A stretch of DNA of 27,397 nt from Apostichopus californicus (GCA_020650975.1 JAIPMN010000705.1:1-27397), one strand, 5' to 3'. Positions 12,138 to 21,515 are shown, numbered from the stretch's first letter. Notes: a model not told the origin generated them from the letters alone. Numbers and translations: made by a program.

Positions 12138-12260
12138 AGCCTCTTCTATTCTGAGAAATGATTCAAACTTTTAGTCTATTTACACTGTTATTGATGTCAG
12201 CCTCCTCTATTCTAAGAAATGATTCAAAATTTTATTCTATTTACACTGTTATTGATGTCG
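12138..12260 (+). repeat. 61-bp tandem duplication just upstream of exon 3
   Basis: Copy 1 is 12138-12198 and copy 2 is 12199-12260. They share words such as agaaatgattcaaa and ctatttacactgttattg, with a few substitutions. The second copy ends about 26 bases before the exon 3 acceptor, so the duplication doubles the region where the branch point should lie. Confidence 0.85.
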
Positions 12261-12286
12261 TGGTTCTTTTTCTGTTCTTTGAATAG

Positions 12287-12397
12287 TCACCAACGTCAGT
12301 GCGTCGTGGTTCGGAAGGATCTGTCCCTTCTGGCTGGAAGGAGGAGCGTGGAAGTAATGGGGAGAAGGTCTTCACCCATCTTGCCACCAATGCAATA
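12287..12397 (+). CDS. Exon 3: Ser-rich linker and GW half-WW motif of the ARHGAP12/27-like protein
   Basis: The exon has 37 codons and is phase 0 at both ends, with acceptor ttctttttctgttctttgaatag and donor GTAATT at 12398. It encodes a short linker (SPTSVRRGSEGSVPS) followed by GWKEE...GEKVFTHLATNAI. This resembles the first two strands of a WW domain (GW at residues 16-17, G-x-K-x-F strand, H and T in place of the usual N-H-x-T) but has no second Trp or closing Pro inside the exon. The next exon begins with Trp, 21 residues after the first, so the two exons together restore WW-like spacing. Vertebrate ARHGAP12 has a comparable GW...TNE-W junction before its second WW. The donor is slightly weak (ATA|GTAATT). 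A later in-phase donor is possible but would insert extra hydrophobic residues and lose the family spacing. Confidence 0.75.
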
Positions 12398-12580
12398 GTA
12401 ATTATTTATTTTGATAACTTCAGATATTTTGTAATATCCAGTTATGTGGGATGAGAATACTTTTGGCAACCAGTAGTTTGATTCTTGGAAGTATTGGCCA
12501 ATCAAGTAAGAGGAAAATGCCACATATGCCCTGCATGATCTTCTGAATTTACAAAGATGGAAGTCCAAATATTGACTGTA

Positions 12581-12790
12581 AGCAGTCTGTGGAGATGGTG
12601 GGGTGGGTTGGAGGAGGGAAGGATGAAGTTGGAAGCAGTCTGTGCAGATGGTGGGGTGGGTCGGAGGAGGAGGAGGAGGAGGAGAAGGGAAGGATGAAGT
12701 TGGAAGCAGTCTGTGGAGATGGTGGGGTGGGTTGGAGGAGGGAAGGATGAAGTTGGAAGCAGTCTGTGGAGATGGTGGGGTGGGTTAGAG
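12581..12790 (+). repeat. 53-bp minisatellite, about 3.9 copies, with an internal GGA expansion
   Basis: Units begin agcagtctgtggagatggtg at 12581, 12634, 12705 and 12758. Three spacings are 53 bp, while the second unit is 71 bp because its ggaggaggg segment has grown into a run of GGA triplets. Open frames on both strands here (for example 12549-12893 minus) are repeat artefacts rich in Pro, Ser and Thr. Confidence 0.92.
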
Positions 12791-12910
12791 GTGCGGTGAG
12801 CTGTTGCTTGCTACCTTGCATATGTAAGTTACTTGTGTCACACAGCACAGATGTGCTGTACATACCAGTACCTTTCATACCTACCTCTTGCAACTAACCC
12901 TCTTAGCACT

Positions 12911-12957
12911 GCCCTTCCACAGACCCCTTCCACAGACCCCTTCCACAGACCCCTTCC
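12911..12957 (+). repeat. 13-bp tandem repeat, about 3.6 copies
   Basis: The unit is ccccttccacaga. Copies are perfect apart from the truncated last one. Confidence 0.9.
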
Positions 12958-13392
12958 AGGTCACAGCCCTTCCTCTTCCCTTCCAGACCTGCTATATATA
13001 CAGTCAAACTGCATATACACGCCAGGTACCGCAGTAGTCTCTCATTACTAGTATTATCCTGACAGGTAGCAATCCAGGAAAACAAACTCATATTACAAGA
13101 ACAAGCAGTGATTATTAATTAAGTTTTGCCTTTATATATACAAAGTACAGGATCAGAATTATTTGACAAAGAAAAGCTGGACAAACAAAGCTGAACAAAC
13201 AGTGAAACTTTGATATTTGTTTTTTTGCTTTATGATCAAGTGAAATTACTTTATATATTCCTAAATTTTAACAATCAAATATCATGACATTTCTAGCACA
13301 CTTATTGGTTGTCAGATGCTGACATTATTTGATGTTTTGTGTCATGAATTAAAGCTGGCTGCTAAGTGAATTTGGTTAAAGTAACACCAGTA

Positions 13393-13803
13393 TATAGATG
13401 CAGTGGCGGAGCTAGGGGCATTGGTCAGGGGGGGGGCGAGAATGATCTGTAGGGCGCTTTCGACACTATCTAAGCGGAGCGCACCACAGGTTGGCGCGGA
13501 GCGTACAGAAAATTTTTGAGTAAAGATACTCCCTAGATCGCAGGAAATGACCCTTTCCGGGCCTTGCTTATTTGCATATAAACGAAGAATAAATTTGTGT
13601 CATCGCCATTTTGTCAGAAAATTACACCAACAAAATGTAACAAATGTCAATAGGTAGATGAGGGCGCAATAAAAAAAGTCAATAATCGCGAATAAGTAAA
13701 AAGTAGTAAAAAGCTGGAAAGGGCGCCAGCAGTCCATTTGAGTCCGTCAGGGGGGGCATCCGCCCCCCCCTGACTGTATGGACGCTCCGCCACTGTATAG
13801 ATG
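13393..13803. mobile_element. Nonautonomous hAT-type MITE with 8-bp target-site duplication
   Basis: The element body is 13401-13795 (395 bp). It starts cagtggcggagc and ends gctccgccactg, a perfect 12-bp terminal inverted repeat. After a short mismatched stretch the ends pair again through gtcaggggggg on the left and its complement ccccccctgac on the right. It is flanked by identical octamers tatagatg (13393-13400 and 13796-13803). Eight-base duplications and CAGTGGCG-type ends are typical of the hAT superfamily. There is no transposase open frame; the 65-codon minus-strand frame inside is not convincing. The interior is GC-richer than the intron. The intact duplication suggests relatively recent insertion. 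Confidence 0.9.
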
Positions 13804-14626
13804 TAGAATTGATATAAATCCAATTGATCGATTGATTAGTTGCAAACAATTGATCAAAACCAGTTAATATATGCAAATTTCAGTGTGTGTGTTCCAGTTT
13901 CTCCAGACCATCTGCAGACTGGTCTGTCCTCTTGTCTCTGTATGTTTGTAAGAACAGAAAAATAAAATGAAAAGTTTGGGTAGAAGATAGTCAACTCCCA
14001 TTGAGAATTGTACAGTATACATGTGGTTATGCATTGTCCATGTACATAAATGCCAGGATTTGATATGAGAGATAATGTTACATAACTAGAAAAGTTGTAG
14101 GCACATTGTCTCTCATTGAGAAGAAATGGTTATAATGCTAATGCTAGCATTGAACTTGAATATTATGTGATCTGTTGTTATAGTAACCTGACATAGATAC
14201 CCATTAACACTAGGATCATATCGGTTTTAACAGTAATTAGATTCCCTGCATATACTAGTCAAAGAGCATACAGGTCTATAGACCCTTAATACCATCAGCA
14301 AGATAATTAGCTTTCTATATCATTGTGTTAAAACTAAAAACATTCAGGTGTTGAGTTATCTAGCAACCTGTCCTTTGAGCTAGACATACATATCAGGCTT
14401 TGAGAATTGTTCCATCTTGGTTCACACTGTTGTAGGTTCGTTTATTACCTCACCTATAACATCAAATGGTTTCTGAACTACTGTACTTCTTAACTTTAGT
14501 TTTGGGGCGGTACCACTGATACTTGTCACCAATACCACTCACCCCTAATAATTTGACATGCTTTAATAGTTTTCAGTGTGTATTGTACTTTACATCCTTG
14601 AGTTTCACTGTCGGAGTTTTATTGTT

Positions 14627-14696
14627 AAGAAATATTTAAACTGTTATGTGTTTGAGTACTTATGGTAAAGAAATATTTAAACTGTTATGTGTTTGA
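14627..14696 (+). repeat. 29-bp direct repeat
   Basis: An identical 29-base word (aagaaatatttaaactgtta then tgtgtttga) is present at 14627-14655 and 14668-14696, period 41. The spacer between the copies is unrelated. Confidence 0.9.
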
Positions 14697-15308
14697 CGTA
14701 CAGCAGAGATGTGACGTGTGTAAATGTCGTCACAATATCTAGGAAGCAGGAAATGCTTTAAATATGTGGTGTGGGAATTCTTGATTAATTTATTTAGTTG
14801 TATAGGTAAAGTTTACCTGAGTTTGTGAAATTGCAACAATACTCAAACCTCAAGTATGATGACTAGGAAGTAAATGAAATTAAAATAGTTGAAAAGAGTT
14901 TTCTTTTTCATTCCTATTTTAACATCTTTGATATAATTGACGTTGGAATTATGCTTTTAAGTACCATAGAATATGAGAACTTTGAGCATTGGATTATGAA
15001 CAGAAGTGCCAATTGTTAGCAAACTACTGACAAAAGTAGCAAACTCTTCAATTTAAGTTTCAATTGCACAGTTTTGAATTGCTTGTCATAGTGTTGCTCT
15101 GTTTAATACTGTATGTGTCCTACTTAAACCACCATTCTATTTCTTCCTATATCCCCCTCCCCCACCCCTGACCCCCCAGGCAGGACTAGTATCACTTTGT
15201 GAGGAAGAAATGCTTGAGTAACACTAAAGATATTTATGAAGGATTTCCCGTCTAAAGCAGGACATGTTTGGTACAGGTGTTCCTTGCTTTGTATTTCAGT
15301 AATTCGAA

Positions 15309-16066
15309 TGTTCCATACAAATGTTCATTGTTATGTGTGGCAAGCAATACCAGTGGCCATCATTGGTATGTTCCATACAAATGTTTATTGTTATGTGTGG
15401 CAAGCAATACCAGTGGCCATCATTGGTATGTGTGGCAAGCAATACCAGTGGCCATCATTGGTATGTGTGGCAAGCAATACCAGTGGCCATCATTGATATG
15501 TTCCATACAAATGTTCATTGTTATGTGTGGCAAGCAATACCAGTGGCCATCATTGTTATGTGTGGCAAGCAATACCAGTGGCCATCATTGGTATGTTCCA
15601 TACAAATGTTCATTGTTATGTGTGGCAAGCAATACCAGTGGCCATTATTGGTATGTTCCATACAAGTGTTCATTGTTATGTGTGGCAAGCAATACCAGTG
15701 GCCATCATTGGTATGTTCCATACAAGTGTTCATTATTATGTGTGGCAAGCAATACCAGTGGCCATCACTGGTATGTTCCATACAAGTGTTCATTGTTATG
15801 TGTGGCAAGCAATACCAGTGGCCATCATTGGTATGTTCCATACAAGTGGCCATCATTGTTATGTGTGGCAAGCAATACCAGTGGCCATCATTGGTATGTT
15901 CCATACAAATGTTCATTGTTATGTGTGGCAAGCAATACCAGTGGCCATCATTGGTATGTTCCATACAAATGTTCATTGTTATGTGTGGCAAGCAATACCA
16001 GTGGCCATCATTGGTATGTTCCATACAAGTGTTCATTGTTATGTGTGGCTAGCAATACCAGTGGCA
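15309..16066 (+). repeat. 60-bp minisatellite of two submodules, about 760 bp
   Basis: The main unit has a 25-bp part (tgttccatacaa then atgttcattgtta) and a 35-bp part (tgtgtggcaagcaatacc then agtggccatcattggta). Near 15429-15580 the 35-bp part occurs alone several times. Near 15834 a fused short unit (ccatacaagtggccatcatt) suggests unequal exchange at shared agtg...cattg words. Because the unit lacks stops, frames of up to 279 codons are open on the plus strand and a 171-codon frame on the minus strand. None has a start, splice signal or domain arguing for a real protein. Confidence 0.93.
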
Positions 16067-16798
16067 ATCTGTTATGCACTTTGAAATACCCTTGTTTAGG
16101 TCTATAATATTTAAACCATATCACAGAGACCCCTTATACATATTTGGGCCCCTTGTAGCACACAAGCTTGTCCATCCCTTAACCATCGGCAGCTTCTTTA
16201 CCAAGATACAGTAATATTCAGAATGCTAGAATCAATGTCACGCTTGACTTAGATAAGGCAATACAGCATTCGTCATTTATTGATACAACCGGCTTTTGGC
16301 AAATATGACTAAAATTAGTTTCAGACAAGTTTATATCTACAGAAAGTGTAATAGAAAAGTGCAATAAAATTAGCCATACTTGCTGTGTGTAGTACTATAG
16401 GTATGCAGTATAGTTTGACTATAATCACTATAGCTTTAGTATTGTTTTCTGTGATGGGAGGCACCTGATCACAAGCAAAGAATTAATGATTTGGATAAAC
16501 AATGTTAGTTATCTATATACTTTGTACCAAAGAATATCATTCATCATGAAAATATAGCTTTGAATACACTGAATTATAGGTCAAAGGTCATCAGTTGGCA
16601 GACAAGTAAAGTATTTGATGAACATTCTCCTTTTATGGACTTCATAATTTGCACATCTTTGATAGAGAAGTGATTATTACTACTGAATAATAAAGCTCAG
16701 TCTGAGAGGTTTGATCTGCAGTGTTTACAAGTACAGGTATTCTTGTGTATTTTTTAATACTTTTTCTCTTATTTGATGTTTATTTGTTTCCATTGCAG

Positions 16799-16891
16799 TG
16801 GTACTCATCATTGGATATGTCTCAGGGAGATGGCAAGAGATATTACTACAGCAATGATAACCCAGACGATGTAAGATGGCAGCTCCCCGAG
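16799..16891 (+). CDS. Exon 4: second WW domain of the ARHGAP12/27-like protein
   Basis: The exon has 31 codons and is phase 0 at both ends, with a strong acceptor (tgtttatttgtttccattgcag) and donor GTATGC at 16892. It encodes nearly a whole WW domain: first Trp at residue 1, GDGKRYYYS strand (10-18), second Trp at residue 27 and closing Pro at residue 30 (WQLPE). The Trp-Trp spacing is 26 residues, about four longer than usual, because the first loop (LDMSQGDGK) and the second loop (NDNPDD) are extended. The WELP-like ending and the Trp at the exon border match the second WW of ARHGAP12-type proteins. PH and RhoGAP domains would be expected downstream but are not in the window. Confidence 0.85.
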
Positions 16892-17093
16892 GTATGCCCT
16901 CTAATTATTACAATATTAAGTCTTTATATTATTACTCATACGTACATATCTCTACACATATACCGTACTCTAATGTACTGAGTAATGATGCTCACTTTGA
17001 GAGTAGGGAGGATACATATGATGGTTATGAACTGACTGTGAGGGGGATAGAAAAGAAGTGGTGCTTGTATATAGCCAAACCAGGCAAGTTTAG

Positions 17094-17340
17094 CATCCCT
17101 GAGGTGGGTGTACACCAAGCTGAACACCCTGAGGTGGGTGGACACCCTGAGGTGGGTGGACACCCTGAGGTGGGTGGACACCCTGAGGTGGGTGGACACC
17201 CTGAGGTGGTTGGACACCCTGAGGTGGGTGGACACCCTGAGGTGGGTGGACACCCTGAGGTGGGTGGACACCCTGAGGTGGGTGGACACCCTGAGGTGGG
17301 TGGACACCCTGAGGTGGGTGGACACCAAGCTGAACACACA
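17094..17340 (+). repeat. 18-bp minisatellite, 11 tandem units, bounded by identical 15-mers
   Basis: The unit is ctgaggtgggtggacacc; one copy has ggtggttgg. The array is bracketed by caccaagctgaacac at 17113-17127 and 17323-17337. Since 18 is divisible by three, every frame without a stop stays open: HPEVGG repeats on plus, and Pro/Ser/Cys- or Val/Ser/Thr-rich repeats on minus. The array begins about 200 bp after the WW2 exon but in a different frame, and splice evidence places it in the intron. Confidence 0.95.
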
Positions 17341-17634
17341 AGATAACTTGATAGAGATGAATCTCTCTCGTCTTGGAAGGTACATTATTGGCTGATGAGA
17401 ATTAGCCTTGCATGTATCGGTGTTTTTGACCAAGACTAGTCTTAGGGAATGATAGTACAAATACCTTTCATTACTAATATTAGGCAAGAATTAAGTAATT
17501 CTTTGCTGATGGTTAGCATTTTAGTTCAGTATTGATGTGTTTTATTGCATCAATGCTCTCTTCCCTATATCACAAAATTACTGAACTCATACATGCTATG
17601 ATCTAACATCAGCTATAGCACTGCAATGCTCTGT

Positions 17635-17875
17635 CTTGATGAGAGCCATCAAGTAATATTCTAACACTGTCCATGATGTGATGCATTCTGTTCTATCCCA
17701 CCACCCCCCCCCCCCCTGATGAGAGCAATCAGGTAATATTCTAACACTGTCCATAATGTGATGTATTCTGTTCTATCCCCCCAGCCCCCTCCCCTGATGA
17801 GAGCCATCAGGTAATATTCTAACACTGTCCTTAATGTGATGTAGTCTGTTCTTTCCCCCCCACCCCCCCCCCCAT
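17635..17875 (+). repeat. About 79-bp tandem repeat, three copies, each ending in a poly-C tract
   Basis: Copies start at about 17635, 17716 and 17794. Each contains tgatgagagccatca or a variant, gtaatattctaacactgtcc, then atgtgatg and tctgttct, and ends in a C run of variable length and interruption. The complementary strand has G runs. TGATG and CATCA within each unit can pair as a small stem. Confidence 0.9.
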
Positions 17876-18109
17876 TCTATCCATCATAGTGTCTAGGAGT
17901 GTCTTTGTTTTTAACACAAAGGTTGGTATGTTTGTATACTTGGTACCTCAGAGTGCCTTAGTTGTGTGTAGAGAGGTAAGTAGAGGTGTAGTCAATATCC
18001 TAGCCGGTGTGTTGTGGGATATTTTTCATTACCCTATCATGCCCTATGTTCCATCGGTACAAGTACGTTATCATGCATTGGTTTTTTGTGTCATTTCCTC
18101 GACCATCAG

Positions 18110-18151
18110 ATGCGCTCACCTGGATCAAGGTTAAGCTATCCTTCCTTCTCG
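18110..18151 (+). other. Candidate 42-bp micro-exon (linker MRSPGSRLSYPSFS)
   Basis: The acceptor is pyrimidine-rich (ggttttttgtgtcatttcctcgaccatcag, ending 18109) and a donor GTAAGG starts at 18152. The 42 bases are open in phase 0 at both ends, exactly the phase of every other intron in this gene. The encoded 14 residues are Ser/Pro/Arg-rich, typical of a linker between WW2 and the PH domain. There is no domain homology, so this could be chance. Confidence 0.4.
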
Positions 18152-20344
18152 GTAAGGTTGAAAATAGACACCACACACAAATGCAAAGTATATACTCATC
18201 AAAATGTCGGCAATGCTGCCAGTTCACATCAAAATATATCTTTTAAAAATTTGCTAGTCTTTCATAATGTATAAAGGGATTAAAGAATATTTGATTTGTT
18301 ATACTGGTTATGGGTCTATTAATTTTGTTTACTCCGTGTAGACAGATGTGGTCATTATTGTCATCACTCACTGTGGGGGCTGCTTCACCATAAAAAAGAA
18401 ATTTATTCACAATATTAGCTTCTGGCTTAACTTGAACAGGACTAATTATGTTAGCCGTTCAAAGTTATTTTGTAAAACATGACATATAGAAGGCCCTTTC
18501 TGATTTCTTGCCAAAGGCAAAAGAAATTTATACCACGGTGATGGGGTGTTGGTGTGTGAGGGAGTGCATGTGTACCTGATAACTTTACTGTAAACACAAT
18601 ACTTAAAATAGTACATGGTAGTTCAGCTTTATACCCGAGATGTATCCACTTAACCAGTAATAACGATATGCTGAACTTCATACTCACAATGTGGAATCGC
18701 CTTACAGAGTTGAGGAATGTTATAGTTAAGAAGAGATAAAAAGGTCCTCTTTCAAGATCTGAAAGACCTAGGAACTGCAAACTCCAAAATAGAAAGATAA
18801 ATTTGAGATTTGCAGATCCACCTCAGTTTCTACGAAAACCCTATAGTTTTCTATGGAATTCACAGGTTATTGAAGTCAATAGAGGTCAAAGTTTAACAGC
18901 TTGTCAACTGTGAAAATCTATGCAGTATTTAAACATAATATCTCCTATGAAACATTCAAGTTAGTAAGTTTTGTGGTTGGAGTTTCTTACCACACACACA
19001 TTTTACTTCCACTGTTATGAAGCTTATAATATTTATTGGGTCTACAGGCTCAGGGGAACCACATGCAATCAATTGTGTAATAATGAAACCATGTGAAACA
19101 TACTGTGTCCCTCTCCTACAGGTTACATAATACTTCTAGCAACAGCCCACATGCGAGTGTAAAACGTGGGTAATATAGTTACTTTCTGCAAAGTTTGACC
19201 TCAAAAGAAGCATTCTAAGTTTGTCACCCAGGATGACTGCCATTAATGATTGGCATTCTAATTGTCATTCTAAGCATGGTAATTAGCAATAGAGTCTTTC
19301 TGCAAACACTACCTTAAAGTGAACCACAGTGTACCAATAAGAACAAGCAAGCTTGCCTGATAAAAATGTAAATATGTATGAATGAAATATACCTGCTTAT
19401 TTCTTGTTGTAGTTTGTTGTTGCCTTCTCTTTCACCTGCTTCCTGAAAATGGAACAAATTTTCACTTGCTATATCAGAAGTAGTTAGTTAACTTTATTTA
19501 AATGACTTTACAGTACACCATTGATTTTACTTGCAGTTATTCTGCCCTAGAAGGTCTTCTGACCCTTTGCACATTTTCATGCCTCATGTTTAATGAAACT
19601 ATAATTTTTCGCTTCCTTTATACAAACATACATCTCGTACATAAGTACTTATCTTTTGAGCTAGACCAAAGTAAACTGCTCTGAGATTTACCTGTAATGT
19701 AAAATAATAATGAATTACTTCATTGCACCTGACCAATGCAAAATGTAGCACTGCACATATATGCTAGAATAATAGTACAGTAGGTGTTTAAGGTCTGATA
19801 AATTACGGAAAGATTTATAAGGAATGTTGTTTCCTTTCTATAAGTGAACATTTACTAAGTGAACTAATAATACACTGAGGAGCATGACTTTAAATTTCCA
19901 ATACAAAGAATACCTGTGTGGCCATATCATGGTTGTTGCACAGTTTGCTGTATGGTTATCTACTCTTGTACGAGAGATGCTATTGTATGAAACGTAGAAG
20001 CGAGCTTTCCCATCAGACACCAATGTTCACTTCATATGGATGCAAACAAGAACCTCACCAATGAATGAAAATGAATGTATGCATGCCTAGTCGCCCGTTT
20101 GAACTGGATAGCTTCTGCACTAAATTAATTTGTGAGTATTACTCACAGGCGTCAGAAAGAGTTGAGAGTTTGTAAATATGCTGTGACCTTTCTACACCTC
20201 TAGGTTTATAGTAGTGTGTGCAGATAGCATGTTTCATCTGCGGATTTGCCCAAAATATTGTTGTGCTGCCTGTATAGCATATAAATCTTTTATCACTCAG
20301 GAAGATGAACTCATGCTATATTGCTAGCTAATCATACACATACA

Positions 20345-21140
20345 TTTAGACCAAACCAAGTGTATAACCTAACCATGTGTATTATTAAAACAAGTATAAC
20401 ATCAGACCAAGTGTATTACCTATTAACAAAGTGTATAACCTAACCATGTGTATTAGCAAACAAATACATGGCCAGATCAAGTGTATTATCAAACCAAGTG
20501 CATGATCTAATCAAATGTATTACCTAACCAAGTGCATGATCTAATCAAGTGCATTATCAAACCAAGTGCATGATCCAATCAAGTGTATAACCTAACCATG
20601 TGTATTATTAAAACAAGTATAACATCAGACCAAGTGTATTACCTATTAACAAAGTGTATAACCTTACCATGTGTATTAGCAAACAAATACATGGCCAGAT
20701 CAAGTGTATTATCAAACCAAGTGCATGATCCAATCAAGTGTATTATCAAACCAAGTGCATGATCTAATCAAGTGCATTATCAAACCAAGTGCATGATCCA
20801 ATCAAGTGTATAGCCTAACCATGTGTATTATTAAAACAAGTATAACATCAGACCAAGTGTATTACCTATTAACAAAGTGTATAACCTTACCATGTGTATT
20901 AGCAAACAAATACATGGCCAGATCAAGTGCATTATCAAACCAAGTGCATGATCCAATCAAGTGTATTACCTAACCAAGTGTATTATTAAAACAAGTATAG
21001 CATCAGACCAAGTGTATTACCTATTAACAAAGTGTGTAACCTAACCATGTGTATTACCAACCAAATACATGGCCAGATCAAGTGCATTATCAAACCAAGT
21101 GCATCATCCAATCAAGTGTATTACCTAACCAAGTGTATCA
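20345..21140 (+). repeat. Higher-order satellite-like array: 17-20-bp monomers in a 223-bp super-unit
   Basis: Monomers vary around accaagtgtattatcaa and accaagtgcatgatccaat. They are ordered in a larger unit containing accatgtgtattattaaaa, agtataacatcagacc, acctattaacaaagtgta and aatacatggccagatcaa. The super-unit landmark accatgtgtattatta occurs at 20372, 20595 and 20818 (period 223), and a variant occurs at 20973 after a shorter 155-bp unit. Confidence 0.92.
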
Positions 21141-21388
21141 GATTGAAGGAGAAATTTAACATGTTACAGTAGTATGTAGTATGTATACTCTTTTAATGTT
21201 CGTTGTCATGGTATATAGCCTTAGGGTGACAATGTACCCTATGTACAGCCCAAATGCACTCAATCTACCTAGGAATTAGCACATGCATGATACATGACTG
21301 GAATTTCACGTGAGAATGCATGTGATGTAATGAAGTCACTGGATATCTCTTGTCACTGTTGATGCAGGATTGTTTACATTGCAAAATT

Positions 21389-21515
21389 GATCTCGACGTC
21401 CGGATTAGATCCCGGTCTCTGTCAGCATCAAATAGGAGGATCAGATCCGGATCTGAACTGCATTTACACTACAGCCGTGATCTCCATGTCAGGATCAGAT
21501 CCTGATGTCGAGATC
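21389..21515. repeat. Nested GATC-rich palindromic element
   Basis: The outer arms are imperfect inverted repeats: 21389-21412 (gatctcgacgtccgg then attagatcc) against 21492-21515, with about four mismatches in 24. Inside lie a perfect 16-bp palindrome, tcagatccggatctga (21441-21456), and an 8-bp-arm palindrome, tcaggatcagatcctga, that overlaps the right arm. Flanks have tgtttacattg on the left and, inverted, ctttaacacta on the right, which may be extensions of the ends. It may be a MITE fragment, but no target-site duplication was identified. Confidence 0.6.

Larger units (their letters stand above)
5820..12286 (+). other. Intron 2 (about 6.5 kb)
   Basis: The intron begins GTAAGT and ends ttctgttctttgaatag. 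It holds an (AAT)n microsatellite near 5925-5939, a dispersed repeat in two clear copies (7729, 10604) and one faint copy (6321), a 29-bp minisatellite at 9791-9919, a CpG-richer block at 10790-11240 with two hairpins, an AT-rich duplication near 11255-11320, and a 61-bp duplication next to the acceptor. A possible alternative first coding exon lies at 9495-9518. The 115-codon open frame at 7946-8293 has no recognisable domain and contains an internal duplication (gtaagttta...cagtgggatgatga near 7927 and 8018). Confidence 0.7.
12398..16798 (+). other. Intron 3 (about 4.4 kb)
   Basis: The intron begins GTAATT and ends gtttatttgtttccattgcag. It holds a 53-bp minisatellite (12581-12790), a 13-bp repeat (12911-12957), a complete MITE (13393-13803), a 29-bp direct repeat (14627-14696), a C-rich tract near 15153-15178 and a 60-bp minisatellite (15309-16066). 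The remaining sequence is AT-rich with no recognisable coding potential on either strand. Confidence 0.75.

Noticed and set aside
15268-16107. 279-codon open frame
   Set aside because: It consists almost entirely of the 60-bp minisatellite and is open in other frames and on the other strand equally well.
16876-17346. Open frame with GIEKKWCLYIAKPGKF, faintly like the first strand of a PH domain, continuing into HPEVGG repeats
   Set aside because: It starts out of frame inside the WW2 exon, has no good acceptor before the motif, lacks the rest of a PH domain and runs into a minisatellite.
17890-17975. Possible exon (SVFVFNTKVGMFVYLV) between a strong pyrimidine tract and a GTAAGT donor, loosely like PH strands 5-6
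   Set aside because: It needs a non-zero entry phase that WW2 does not supply, no preceding PH strands are visible, and the pyrimidine tract belongs to the poly-C tandem repeat.
18451-18780. 109-codon minus-strand open frame
   Set aside because: No recognisable motif; length is within chance expectation for a 27-kb window.
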